Assembly: GCF_037023755.1 (NCBI RefSeq)
Contig: NZ_CP146100.1
Location: 5,735,501-5,799,500, forward strand
Origin: Saccharopolyspora sp. SCSIO 74807
GTDB taxonomy: Bacteria; Actinomycetota; Actinomycetes; Mycobacteriales; Pseudonocardiaceae
DNA: 64,000 bases
Direction of reading: 5' to 3'
Shown here: positions 8,363 through 17,177 of the stretch, piece by piece
How the letters are laid out: each line of letters opens with the position of its first letter
Numbering within the stretch: position 1 is the stretch's first letter
Made by a program: the position numbers and the translations under genes
The notes under the pieces: model-generated
What the model was told of the DNA's origin: nothing
Database searches by the model: none
What the model saw: the letters and a program-made list of their open reading frames with translations, nothing else

Positions 8363-9214
8363 ATGTTCCCTCCGGCCCTGCTCAGGACGTTCCTCGTGGT
8401 GGCGCAGACGCGGAGTTTCACCCAGGCCGCGCAGCGGCTCGGTGTGCGGCAATCCACAGTCAGCCAGCACGTCCGCAAGCTCGAGCAGGTCGCGTCCCGG
8501 CGGCTGTTCACCCGCAGCACGCACGCCGTCGCGCTCACCGCCGACGGCGAGGCGATGGTGGGTTTCGCGCGCAGCATCCTCGCGGCCAACGAGCGCGCGA
8601 CGAGCTACTTCGCCGGTTCCGAACTGCGCGGGCGGTTGCGCTTCGGCGCCTCGGAGGACTTCGTGCTGTCCAAGCTGCCGGAGATCCTGGCCGAGTTCCG
8701 GCGTTCGCACCGGCTGGTCGACCTGGAGCTGACCGTCGGGATGAGCGGCACGCTGCACGAGCAGCTGCACAACGACGAGCTCGACCTCGTCTTCGGCAAG
8801 CGCCGCCCCGGGCAGTCGGTTGGCAGGCTGGTGTGGCGGGAACCGCTGGTGTGGATCGGGCGCGAGGATCTGTCGCTGGATCCGGGCGAGCCGGTGCCGC
8901 TGATCCTGTACCCGCCGCCGAGCATCACCCGCGCGCAGGCGCTGGAAACGCTGGAACGGCAAGGGCTTTCGTGGCGGATCACGTGCACCAGCGGGAGCTT
9001 CAGCGGATTGCGCGCCGCGGCACTGGCCGGGCTGGGGGTCGCGGTGCACGCTCGCAGCCTGGTGCCGGAAGGATTGCGCCAGCTGCCCGCGCACGCCCGG
9101 CTTCCCGATCCGGGAGAGGTCGAATTCGTGCTGCTGGGTGGTGACGGCACGGACGAAGGGCCCGCCGCGGCGCTTTCCGCAGCCATCCTGGACAACAGCG
9201 ACCGGCTGCACTGA
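8363..9214 (+). CDS. LysR-family transcriptional regulator
   Basis: This 283-residue LysR protein has the N-terminal winged helix RSFTQAAQRLGVRQSTVSQHVRKLE (about residues 17-41). A linker helix and an alpha/beta co-inducer domain starting at about residue 86 (GRLRFGASEDFV) follow. It is a little shorter than the usual 290-310 residues. Transcription is divergent from the SBF-like transporter, and a perfect palindrome abuts its start, so it probably controls that transporter and itself. The ligand, probably the transported organic anion, is not deducible. Confidence 0.94.
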   Translation: MFPPALLRTFLVVAQTRSFTQAAQRLGVRQSTVSQHVRKLEQVASRRLFTRSTHAVALTADGEAMVGFARSILAANERATSYFAGSELRGRLRFGASEDFVLSKLPEILAEFRRSHRLVDLELTVGMSGTLHEQLHNDELDLVFGKRRPGQSVGRLVWREPLVWIGREDLSLDPGEPVPLILYPPPSITRAQALETLERQGLSWRITCTSGSFSGLRAAALAGLGVAVHARSLVPEGLRQLPAHARLPDPGEVEFVLLGGDGTDEGPAAALSAAILDNSDRLH

Positions 9215-9442
9215 ATCCGGCCGGTGCTCCGCAATACCTCGCCGCGCGAGGCACCAGCAGCGCCGTGCTCCGCACCCGACCGGGTCGCACGGACGGTCCA
9301 CATAGGACGTCGTCCTGTGCGGCAGATCTCATCCTTGCGCGAGCTCTGTTAACCGGCGCGTCACAGTTGGTTCAGCCACTCGGCCACTTCGGCTGTCTAA
9401 GTTCGGGATCGTCCGAAGTGCCCGACTCCAGCGAGGTGCGAC

Positions 9443-10066
9443 TTGCCGACCGTTTTCCGCGAAGTGAACCGCTCCCGACTCTACGAGCAGGTGCTGGCCC
9501 AACTGCGCGAGCACATCGCCGCGGAGGGGCTGCGCACGGGCGATCGCCTGCCACCGGAACGCAGGCTCGCCGAACTGCTGGGCGTGAGCCGCGCTTCGGT
9601 CAAACAAGCCGTCGTGGCACTGGAATCCGAGGGCGTCGTGCAGGTGTGCCACGGCAACGGCACCTACCTCCGGACCGACCTGGACGCGGCGGGCGCGCAA
9701 CCGCGCACGGGTCGGGACGCCGCGGAGACCGCGGTCGAGGCGCACCGGGCATTGGAGGTGAAGCTCGCCGAACTCGCCGCGCGGAATCGCGGTGACAGCG
9801 ATCTCGCGAGCCTTGACCCGGCAGCGACCGCGAACGGTCAAGGAATATTAGAACATTTTCATGAAACGGTGCGCGAGGCGGCGCACAACCCGCTGCTGGC
9901 CGATTTCGCGCGGGAAGCCGCGGAATACGCGGAAAGCCCGCCCTGCGAACCCCGCAGCGGGTCGGCCGCGGCCGAGCACGCACGCATCGCCGAAGCGATC
10001 GCAGCAGGTCACGCCCATACCGCAGGACTCGAAATGGCCAGGCACCTGAACGCTTCCGCGCACTGA
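9443..10066 (+). CDS. GntR-family regulator (FadR/FCD-like, short) with a TTA codon
   Basis: This 207-residue regulator has a GntR winged helix at residues 11-76 (YEQVLAQLREHI, LPPERRLAELLGVSRASVKQAV). A helical effector domain resembling FCD follows but is shortened. The start is TTG at 9443, after GCGAGG. A TTA leucine codon occurs at 9848-9850, directly after a rare ATA, in an AT-rich patch. I found no other in-frame TTA in the window's genes. In actinomycetes such codons can make translation depend on the bldA tRNA. The next gene is an amidase 263 bases downstream, a plausible target. Confidence 0.88.
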   Translation: MPTVFREVNRSRLYEQVLAQLREHIAAEGLRTGDRLPPERRLAELLGVSRASVKQAVVALESEGVVQVCHGNGTYLRTDLDAAGAQPRTGRDAAETAVEAHRALEVKLAELAARNRGDSDLASLDPAATANGQGILEHFHETVREAAHNPLLADFAREAAEYAESPPCEPRSGSAAAEHARIAEAIAAGHAHTAGLEMARHLNASAH

Positions 10067-10329
10067 TCCGAGCCGAATCCAGCCGGAAATCCAGTACTCT
10101 CCGCGGTGCACCCAATAGGGCGTGGTCGAAGTCACTCAATGCCGCGCGGAAGATTGTCCTCGCAGGTCGCGATACCGCACGATTGTCCGGCGGTGTCCTG
10201 ATTATGACGCTGTGCGCCCCCTGTTCAACTTTTCGCAAAATTTCGTCTTTAGCGTTGCTCACGTCGTCCGCTCCGACTCCAGCCCGCTCACCGCCGCGCG
10301 GGCCGTCGCCGGCTGCGCTGGAGGAAACA

Positions 10330-11766
10330 ATGACCCCCGTCCACTGGCAAACCGCGGGTGAACTCGCCGCCGCTGTGCGGTCCGGCGAGCTCAGCGCCCG
10401 CGAGGTGGTGCGAAGCCACCTCGACCAGGTAGAGCAACTCAACCCGCACGTGAACGCGATCGTCACCCTCGTCGCCGAGCAGGCGATGGAGCAGGCCCGC
10501 GCCGCCGACGATCAGCTCGCGTCGGGGGCCGAAGTGGGCCCGCTGCACGGAATTCCCATCGCGCACAAGGACACCCACGCCACCTCCGGGATCCGCACGA
10601 CATCCGGTTCGCCGATCCTGCGGGACCGCACCCCGAAGCGCGACGAGCTGATCGTCGAGCGGTTGCGGGCCGCGGGCGCGATCACCATCGGCAAGACCAA
10701 CGTCCCGGAGTTCTCCGCCGGGGCGCACACGTTCAACCCGTTGTTCGGACCGACCCGCAACCCCTACGACCTCACCCGCACGCCGGGTGGGAGCAGCGGC
10801 GGTGCCGCGGCCGCTCTCGCCGCCGGGATGCATCCCCTCGCCGACGGCAGCGACATGGGCGGTTCGCTGCGGTTCCCCGCGGCGTTCTGCAACGTCGTCG
10901 GGTTCCGGCCCTCCCCGGGACGGGTGCCGATCCGCGCGAAGTACGGCTGGGACCGGCTGACCGTGCACGGGCCGATGGCCCGCTCGGTGTCCGACGTGGC
11001 GCTTGCGATGTCCGTGATCGCCGGGCCGGACCAGCGCTGCCCGCAGTCGCTGAACGATCCGGGCGAGCAGTTCGCCGTGCCGCTGCAAAGCGATGTTCGC
11101 GGACTGCGCGTCGCCGTTTCCCCCGACTTCGGCGGGGAATTGGCGGTGGAGCCGGAGGCCGCCGAGCTGGTGCAGCGCCAGGCGGCCGTGTTCGAGGAAC
11201 TGGGCTGCCAGGTCGACGACACCTGCCCGGACTTCACCGGCGCCGACGAAGCGTTCCAGGTGCTGCGGTCCTGGAGCCTGGAAATGACCCTGGGCGAGCT
11301 GTTCGACAAGCACCGCGAGCACGTCAAGTCCAGCCTGGCGCGCAACATCGAGCACGGCCGCAGGCTCAGCGGGCCGGACATCGGCAGGGCCGCGATGCTG
11401 CACACCAAGCTGTTCCACACGATGCAGGCGTTCTTCGAGCACTACGACGTGCTGGCGCTGCCGGTGAGCCAGGTTCCGCCGTTCGACCTCGCGCAGGAAT
11501 TCCCGCAGCGCATCACGGGAATCCCGCAGGAGAGCTACCTCGACTGGATGCGCTCGTGCTCGTGGGTCTCGGTCACCGGCCTGCCCGCGCTGTCGGTACC
11601 GGCCGGTTTCACCGAAAGCGGGCTTCCGATGGGCGTGCAGCTGGTCGGCCCGCCGCAGCGCGATCTCGACCTGCTGCGGATCGGGTACGCCTTCGAGCAG
11701 GCGAGCGGGCACGGGCAGCGGCGGGCCCAGCTGGTCACCGACCGCGAAACCCCGGTCCCCGCCTGA
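10330..11766 (+). CDS. Amidase signature (AS) family amidase
   Basis: This 478-residue AS-family hydrolase would cleave carboxylic amides to acid plus ammonia or amine. The Ser-cisSer-Lys triad is visible: Lys80 in PIAHKDTH, the cis-Ser in TPGGSSGGAAAALAAG (about 155-156), and the nucleophile Ser179 in GSDMGGSLRFP. The start is ATG at 10330, six bases after GAGGAAA; the frame is open upstream, but no better start is seen. It lies downstream of a GntR gene and upstream of an acyl-CoA carboxylase set. One possibility is that it releases a carboxylic acid that is later activated as a CoA ester. Confidence 0.94.
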   Translation: MTPVHWQTAGELAAAVRSGELSAREVVRSHLDQVEQLNPHVNAIVTLVAEQAMEQARAADDQLASGAEVGPLHGIPIAHKDTHATSGIRTTSGSPILRDRTPKRDELIVERLRAAGAITIGKTNVPEFSAGAHTFNPLFGPTRNPYDLTRTPGGSSGGAAAALAAGMHPLADGSDMGGSLRFPAAFCNVVGFRPSPGRVPIRAKYGWDRLTVHGPMARSVSDVALAMSVIAGPDQRCPQSLNDPGEQFAVPLQSDVRGLRVAVSPDFGGELAVEPEAAELVQRQAAVFEELGCQVDDTCPDFTGADEAFQVLRSWSLEMTLGELFDKHREHVKSSLARNIEHGRRLSGPDIGRAAMLHTKLFHTMQAFFEHYDVLALPVSQVPPFDLAQEFPQRITGIPQESYLDWMRSCSWVSVTGLPALSVPAGFTESGLPMGVQLVGPPQRDLDLLRIGYAFEQASGHGQRRAQLVTDRETPVPA

Positions 11767-12033
11767 GATCGCGGCATCCGCGGGACCGCGGGTGCCGCAA
11801 CGACCGCGCAATGGGGCGCCTGGCGGAGGCTGACCACCTCGTTTCCCTCCGCCGCCGGAAAATCCGCGCCGCTCGGCGCCCGTCCCGGACGATGTCCGGT
11901 GCGGGTGCCGGACGGTGCAGCAAATCGATCGCATCGGTCCTCATCGGACGGTGTCGAGCCAACATGTCGGCCGCTCCTCGATCGGCCGCTCATCCATGAT
12001 CGCCCCTGCTTCCCTGATTGGCAGAGTTCTTCC

Positions 12034-13644
12034 ATGACCCGCGTCAACGACGCCCAGGACAGCACTCCGGCACCGCCGGAGACGTCCATCCCCCAGGACA
12101 TGCGTTCCCGAGTGGACCAGCTGCACGAAAAGCGCCGGACCGTCCACGACGGGCCTGGCGAGAAGGCCACCGAGCGCCAGCACGCCAAGGGCAAGCTCAC
12201 CGCCCGGGAACGGATCGAGGCCCTGCTCGATGCTGATTCGTTCGTCGAGGTCGAAGGACTGCGCAGGCACCGCGCCACCGGTTTCGGACTGGAACGCAAC
12301 CGCCCGCACACCGACGGCGTCATCACCGGTTGGGGCAAGATCGACGACCGCACGGTGTTCGTCTACGCGCACGACTTCCGCGTTTTCGGCGGCTCGCTCG
12401 GTGAATCGCACGCGCAGAAGATCCACAAGATCATGGACATGGCCGAGACGGCGGGTGCGCCGCTGATCAGCCTCAACGACGGCGCGGGCGCCCGGATCCA
12501 GGAGGGCGTCACGGCGCTGGCCGGCTACGGCGGCATCTTCAGCCGCAACGTCCGTGCTTCCGGGGTGATCCCGCAGATCAGCGTGATGCTCGGACCGTGC
12601 GCCGGTGGCGCGGCCTACTCCCCCGCGCTGACGGATTTCGTGTTCATCGTGCGGGACATCTCGCAGATGTTCATCACCGGTCCCGAGGTGGTGGAGGCCG
12701 TCACGGGCGAAGCGGTCACGCACGACGAGCTCGGCGGAGCCGACGTGCACTCCACCCGGTCCGGAGTGGCCGCGTTCGTGCACGACGACGAGCGCGAATG
12801 CCTCGAGGACGTGCGGTACCTGGTTTCGCTGCTGCCGTCCAACAACCAGGAAACGCCGCCGGTGAGCGACAGCGGCGACCCCGCCGACCGGCGCAACGAC
12901 TCGCTGACCGAGCTGGTGCCCGCCGAACCGAACCGCTCCTACGACATGCGCGCGGTGCTCGACGAGGTCGCCGACGACGGGGACTACCTCGAAGTGCACC
13001 AGCACTGGGCGAACAACGTGCTGTGCGCGTTCGCCCGCATCGACGGGCACCCCGTCGGGCTGATCGCCAACCAGCCGCAGACGCTGGCCGGGGCGCTGGA
13101 CATCAACGCGTCCGAGAAGGCCGCGCGGTTCGTGCACACCTGCGACGCGTTCGGCATTCCGCTGGTGACGCTCGTCGACGTGCCCGGCTTCCTTCCCGGC
13201 ACCGATCAGGAGCACCAGGGAATCATCCGGCATGGAGCCAAGTTGCTCTACGCCTACTGCTCCGCGAGCGTTCCGCGCGTGCAGGTCATCCTGCGCAAGG
13301 CGTACGGCGGCGCGTACATCGTGATGGACTCGCGCTCCATCGGCGCCGACGTGTCGTTCACCTGGCCCAGCAACGAAATCGCCGTGATGGGCGCGGACGG
13401 CGCCGCCAACATCGTGTTCCGCAAGGAGATCACCGCGGCCGAGGATCCGGAGCAAGCGCGCGCCGACCTCACCGAGCAATACCGCGAAGAACTCATGCAC
13501 CCCTACTACGCGGCCGAGCGCGGCCTGGTCGACGACGTGATCGATCCGGCCGAGACCAGGCACGTGCTGGCCCGCACGCTGGAAATGCTGCGCCGCAAGA
13601 AGGCGAGCCTGCCGCACCGCAGGCACGGCATCCCGCCGATGTGA
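12034..13644 (+). CDS. pccB: Acyl-CoA carboxylase beta subunit (carboxyltransferase)
   Basis: This 536-residue carboxyltransferase has the two crotonase-like halves of the PccB/AccD family. The N half includes SLNDGAGARIQEGV and GPCAGGAAYSPALTDF; the C half includes VDVPGFLPGTDQEHQGIIRHGAKLLYAY and RKAYGGAYIVM. It transfers carboxylate from biotin to acetyl-, propionyl- or a longer acyl-CoA. The start is ATG at 12034; the ribosome site is weak. The stop overlaps the GTG of the epsilon gene by 4 bp, and the alpha subunit follows, so the three form one operon. The acyl preference cannot be read safely from the sequence. Confidence 0.95.
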   Translation: MTRVNDAQDSTPAPPETSIPQDMRSRVDQLHEKRRTVHDGPGEKATERQHAKGKLTARERIEALLDADSFVEVEGLRRHRATGFGLERNRPHTDGVITGWGKIDDRTVFVYAHDFRVFGGSLGESHAQKIHKIMDMAETAGAPLISLNDGAGARIQEGVTALAGYGGIFSRNVRASGVIPQISVMLGPCAGGAAYSPALTDFVFIVRDISQMFITGPEVVEAVTGEAVTHDELGGADVHSTRSGVAAFVHDDERECLEDVRYLVSLLPSNNQETPPVSDSGDPADRRNDSLTELVPAEPNRSYDMRAVLDEVADDGDYLEVHQHWANNVLCAFARIDGHPVGLIANQPQTLAGALDINASEKAARFVHTCDAFGIPLVTLVDVPGFLPGTDQEHQGIIRHGAKLLYAYCSASVPRVQVILRKAYGGAYIVMDSRSIGADVSFTWPSNEIAVMGADGAANIVFRKEITAAEDPEQARADLTEQYREELMHPYYAAERGLVDDVIDPAETRHVLARTLEMLRRKKASLPHRRHGIPPM

Positions 13645-13859
13645 CCGAAGTGGACACCGACATGCACGACGAGCAGAACTTCCGGGTACTGCGCGGCAAT
13701 CCGGACGATCCCGAGCTCGCCGCGGCGCTGATCGCGCTGGGCGCGGCGGCCGGTTCCGCGCCGGAGCCCGCGAAACCACGACCCACGACCCCCGCGCGCT
13801 GGCAGGTGTTCGGCTACCAGCCGCCGAACGCCTGGTCGCCCTCACCCGCTTCCTGGTGA
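13641..13859 (+). CDS. accE: Acyl-CoA carboxylase epsilon subunit
   Basis: This 72-residue protein reads MTEVDTDMHDEQNFRVLRGN, followed by PDDPELAAALIAL and a Pro/Ala linker, and ends with PPNAWSPSPASW. The VLRGNPDDPELAALIAL-like opening and Trp-containing C terminus match actinobacterial AccE/PccE subunits, which stabilise alpha-beta carboxylase assembly. GTG at 13641 overlaps the beta-subunit stop as GTGA, implying translational coupling. An ATG at 13662 is the alternative start. Confidence 0.88.
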   Translation: MTEVDTDMHDEQNFRVLRGNPDDPELAAALIALGAAAGSAPEPAKPRPTTPARWQVFGYQPPNAWSPSPASW

Positions 13860-13873
13860 GGATGCACCGCGCG

Positions 13874-13965
13874 GACGCGCGCATCAAACACCGCGCGACG
13901 CGCACATCAAACACCGCGCCTCGCGCATTTCCGACACCGCGCAGCGGGAGTTTCCGACACCGAGC
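13874..13965. repeat. Four 23-bp imperfect tandem repeats in the carboxylase operon
   Basis: Four head-to-tail units of exactly 23 bases (13874, 13897, 13920, 13943) share the form GCGCATCAAACACCGCGC, drifting to GCGCATTTCCGACACCGC in the later two. They fill most of the 141-base gap between the epsilon and alpha genes. Units 1-2 are nearly identical, and units 3-4 form a second similar pair. Confidence 0.85.
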
Positions 13966-14000
13966 ACCGCTCGGCGACTACTTGCGGGAGCAGAACGAAC

Positions 14001-15797
14001 ATGCCTCACAGCGACCAGTCCAGCGCTGACCTGCCCAGCGCTGCGCTCAAGAAGGTGCTGATCGCCAACCGCGGCGAGATCGCGGTGCGCGTGGTCCGCG
14101 CCTGCCAGGACGAGGAGATCGCAAGCGTGGCCGTCTACGCCGAGCCGGACGCCGAAGCACCTTTCGTGCGGCTGGCCGACGAGGCGTTCGCCCTCGGCGG
14201 GCAGACCGCCGCGGACAGCTACCTGGACTTCGAGAAGGTCCTCGACGCCGCGCGGCGCTCCGGTGCCGATGCGGTGCACCCCGGTTACGGATTCCTGTCC
14301 GAGAACGCCGATTTCGCCCAAGCCGTGCTCGACGCCGGTCTGGTGTGGATCGGCCCCTCCCCGCAGGCGATCCGCGACCTCGGCGACAAGGTCACCGCGC
14401 GGCACATCGCCGACCGCGCGGGAGCGCCCCTGGTGCCGGGCACCAAGGACCCGGTGGCCGACGCCGACGAGGTCGTGCGGTTCGCCACCGAGCACGGTCT
14501 TCCGGTCGCCATCAAGGCCGCATCCGGCGGCGGTGGCCGCGGGCTGAAGGTCGCGCGCACGCTGGAAGAAATCCCCGAACTCTACGAGTCCGCGTTCCGC
14601 GAGGCCGCTTCTGCGTTCGGCCGCGGTGAGTGCTTCGTGGAGCGCTACCTGGACCGGCCGCGGCACGTGGAGGCCCAAGTGCTGGCCGACCAGCACGGCA
14701 ACGTGGTCGTGGTCGGCACCCGCGACTGCACCCTGCAGCGGCGGCACCAGAAGCTCGTCGAGGAGGCCCCGGCCCCGTTCCTCACCGGCGAGCAGCGCGA
14801 CCGGATTCACCAGGCGGCGCGGGCGATCTGCGCCGAAGCGCACTACTCCGGCGCGGGCACGGTGGAATTCCTCGTCGGCGAGGACGGCACGATCTCGTTC
14901 CTGGAGGTCAACACCCGGCTGCAGGTCGAGCACCCGGTCTCCGAGGAGACCACCGGATTGGACCTGGTGCGCGAGCAGTTCCGCATCGCCGAGGGCGAGC
15001 GGCTGCGGCACACCACCGATCCGGAGCCGGTCGGCCACTCCATCGAATTCCGCATAAACGGCGAGGATCCGGGACGCGACTTCATGCCCGCGCCCGGCAA
15101 GGTGACCCGCCTGCGCACCCCGTCCGGCCCGGGTGTCCGGGTGGACGGCGGCATCGACGAGGGCACCACGATCGGCGGGAACTTCGACTCGCTGCTCGCG
15201 AAGCTCATCGTCACCGGCGCGTCCCGCGCGCAGGCGCTGCAGCGGGCGCGCCGCGCTCTGGAGGAGGTGACGGTCGAAGGAATCCCCACGGTGCTGCCGT
15301 TTCACCGTGCCGTGGTGCGGGATCCCGCGTTCACCGCGGAATCCGGATTCGACGTGCACACCCGCTGGATCGAGACCGAGTTCGCCAACACGATCTCGCC
15401 GGCTCCCGCGCCGGAGGCTCCGGAGTCCACACAGGACGGTCGTGAGGTCGTCGTCGAGGTCGGCGGCCGGCGGCTGGAGGTCAAGCTGCCCGCGGATTTC
15501 GCGGCGACTCCGGCTCCCCCCGCCCAGCGCGCCAAACCGGCTCCGGCGCGCAAGCGGCGTGGTTCGGGCACCCAGCCCTCGGGCGACTCGGTCACCGCGC
15601 CGATGCAGGGCACCGTCGTCAAAATCGCCGCGGAGGACGGCCAGCAGGTGGAAACCGGTGATCTGCTGCTGGTGCTCGAGGCGATGAAGATGGAGAACTC
15701 CATCACCGCGCACAAGAGCGGAACGGTCAGCGGGCTGGAGGCCGCGGCCGGGGACTCCATCGCGCAAGGTGCCGCGCTGTGCCGGATCGCGGACTGA
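14001..15797 (+). CDS. accA: Acyl-CoA carboxylase alpha subunit (biotin carboxylase plus BCCP)
   Basis: This 598-residue fusion carries an N-terminal biotin carboxylase: [17 protein letters not shown] at residues 19-35, ATP-grasp glycine loop [11 protein letters not shown], and [15 protein letters not shown]. An Ala/Pro/Lys-rich linker follows, then a C-terminal biotinyl domain. The biotinylated Lys lies in LEAMKMENS about 40 residues from the end. It carboxylates its own biotin with ATP and bicarbonate for the beta subunit at 12034-13644. The domain order and size match actinobacterial AccA3/PccA. The start is ATG at 14001, after GCGGGAG. Confidence 0.96.
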   Translation: MPHSDQSSADLPSAALKKVLIANRGEIAVRVVRACQDEEIASVAVYAEPDAEAPFVRLADEAFALGGQTAADSYLDFEKVLDAARRSGADAVHPGYGFLSENADFAQAVLDAGLVWIGPSPQAIRDLGDKVTARHIADRAGAPLVPGTKDPVADADEVVRFATEHGLPVAIKAASGGGGRGLKVARTLEEIPELYESAFREAASAFGRGECFVERYLDRPRHVEAQVLADQHGNVVVVGTRDCTLQRRHQKLVEEAPAPFLTGEQRDRIHQAARAICAEAHYSGAGTVEFLVGEDGTISFLEVNTRLQVEHPVSEETTGLDLVREQFRIAEGERLRHTTDPEPVGHSIEFRINGEDPGRDFMPAPGKVTRLRTPSGPGVRVDGGIDEGTTIGGNFDSLLAKLIVTGASRAQALQRARRALEEVTVEGIPTVLPFHRAVVRDPAFTAESGFDVHTRWIETEFANTISPAPAPEAPESTQDGREVVVEVGGRRLEVKLPADFAATPAPPAQRAKPAPARKRRGSGTQPSGDSVTAPMQGTVVKIAAEDGQQVETGDLLLVLEAMKMENSITAHKSGTVSGLEAAAGDSIAQGAALCRIAD

Positions 15798-16020
15798 GCC
15801 CTCGCAGGCTCGTGGTTGTCGTGATCGAAGATCGTGGGGCCGGGGTGGCCGGAACTCGGCCGCTCCGGCGTCCCGCGTCATCCCCTGGACATCGCCGCTG
15901 ACGGGCTGATCACGCGTCGCAGGCAGCCGAGTGATGCGCCTGACAGCCGGTGGCCTCCGCTGCCGCCGAGCAGCACCATGGGGGCGCAGCAGCTCGCGAT
16001 CCGGCAACCGAGGAGGTCCC

Positions 16021-16326
16021 GTGCACACCGAGGTGAACGACCAGCCCGACCGCACCCGTTACGAGCTCACCGCCGACGGCGCGGCCGCGGGGCACGTCGA
16101 ATACCACCTGCACCGGGACCTCATGGCGTTGCTGCACACCGAGATCGACCCGGCCTACTCCGGCCAAGGACTCGGCAGCAAACTGATCCGGGGCGCCCTG
16201 GACGATGCGCGGCAGCGGAACCTCAAGGTCCAGCCGTTCTGCGCTTTCGTGCGGGGGTTCATCGCCAAGCACCCGGACTACCTGGACCTCGTCGCGGCCG
16301 AGGACAGGGAGCGGTTCGCGCTCTGA
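16021..16326 (+). CDS. Small GNAT-like N-acetyltransferase (YjdJ/GCN5-14 type)
   Basis: This 101-residue protein has the minimal acetyl-CoA-binding core of the N-acetyltransferase_14 group. It contains ALLHTEIDPAYSGQGLGSKLI with the Q/R-x-x-G-x-G/A-like loop (SGQGLGS), then PFCAFVRGFIAKHPDYLDLV near the C terminus. The start is GTG at 16021, five bases after a full AGGAGG. It stands alone, convergent with an enoyl-CoA hydratase, and nested repeat R3 sits exactly midway between the two stop codons. The target is unknown. Confidence 0.92.
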   Translation: MHTEVNDQPDRTRYELTADGAAAGHVEYHLHRDLMALLHTEIDPAYSGQGLGSKLIRGALDDARQRNLKVQPFCAFVRGFIAKHPDYLDLVAAEDRERFAL

Positions 16327-16345
16327 GCAATCGTTGCGTCGTTCC

Positions 16346-16396
16346 GAGTGAACGGACTGCTCGCCCAATCTATTGGGACCAACGGTCCGTTCGCTC
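16346..16396 (-). repeat. Nested inverted repeat, copy R3
   Basis: This is an inverted-orientation copy: on the minus strand it reads GAGCGAACGGACC, core CCAATAGATTGG, then GTCCGTTCACTC. It lies 19 bases from each of the two convergent stop codons, an ideal bidirectional terminator position. Confidence 0.92.
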
Positions 16397-16415
16397 CATC
16401 GTCTCAGAAGAGGTC

Positions 16416-17177
16416 TCACCGACCCCTTGCGCGTCGGAATTCTTCGACCGCCGCGCGGTGTTCGCCGGAGCCGAACAGCAGCGCCGTCGCCTCGGTGGAT
16501 TCGGCGAAGCCGCCGACCGCGTCGCGGTTGATGAACGACTTCCCCACTTGGGCCGACAGCGGTGAGTTCGCCGCGATCTCGCCCGCCAGCCCCATCGCCT
16601 CGGCGAGCAGCGCCTCGTCGGAGTGGACCTCCTGCACCAGACCCGCCCGCACCGCACGTTGCGCGTCGATGGTCCTTCCGGACAGAGCCAGGTATCGCGT
16701 CCAATGCCGCCCCATCACTTCGGGCCCGCGCACGATCCCGTAACCCGGCATGAGTCCGACGTGCGGTTCTTTGAACGCGAACCGCGCGGATTCGCCGGCC
16801 AGCACGACATCGCAGGCCAGCGCCAGCTCCGTCCCGCCGCCGTAGGCCAGACCGTTTACCGCGGCGATCACCGGAACCGCGCACCGTTCCACCGAGTTGA
16901 ACGCTTCGTACACGAATTTCAGGTGCGGACGCACCTTTTCCACGTCGCCGGCGAGGTCGTGGAACATGTCGATGTCCCCGCCCGCGGAGAACGCCCGCCC
17001 GGATCCGGTGAGCACGATCGCGCGCACGTCGTCGCCCACCCCGGCCTCCTGCATGATCTCGCGCAGCTCGCGGAACCAGGTGCGGTCCATGGCGTTGAGC
17101 TTCTCGGGACGATCCATCGTCAACAGCAGGACGTTCCCGTTCTGGTTGCGGGTGAAGCGCAGCAGCTCGTCGGTCAT
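16416..17177 (-). CDS. Enoyl-CoA hydratase/isomerase (crotonase superfamily)
   Basis: This 253-residue crotonase-fold protein contains the oxyanion-hole segments FSAGGDIDMFHDL and AAVNGLAYGGGTELALACD. The second region has a Glu (GTELA) near the usual catalytic position, compatible with hydratase activity on an acyl-CoA. The start at 17177 is chosen because its ATG overlaps the TGA of the upstream acyl-CoA ligase (ATGA) and GGGAGAG lies just before. The two genes form an operon and could act in sequence: activate an acid, then hydrate its enoyl-CoA. The substrate is unknown. Confidence 0.93.
   Translation of the reverse strand: MTDELLRFTRNQNGNVLLLTMDRPEKLNAMDRTWFRELREIMQEAGVGDDVRAIVLTGSGRAFSAGGDIDMFHDLAGDVEKVRPHLKFVYEAFNSVERCAVPVIAAVNGLAYGGGTELALACDVVLAGESARFAFKEPHVGLMPGYGIVRGPEVMGRHWTRYLALSGRTIDAQRAVRAGLVQEVHSDEALLAEAMGLAGEIAANSPLSAQVGKSFINRDAVGGFAESTEATALLFGSGEHRAAVEEFRRARGR

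Noticed and set aside
10183-10329. Upstream extension of the amidase to 10183
   Set aside because: The ATG at 10330 has a good ribosome site and the family N terminus begins there; the extra residues are not amidase-like.
13874-13965. Possible CRISPR array
   Set aside because: The 23-base units abut without spacers, so it is a tandem repeat.
15796-15811. GAGCC/GGCTC hairpin after the carboxylase alpha gene
   Set aside because: Only a 5-bp stem without T-run; too weak to call as a terminator.
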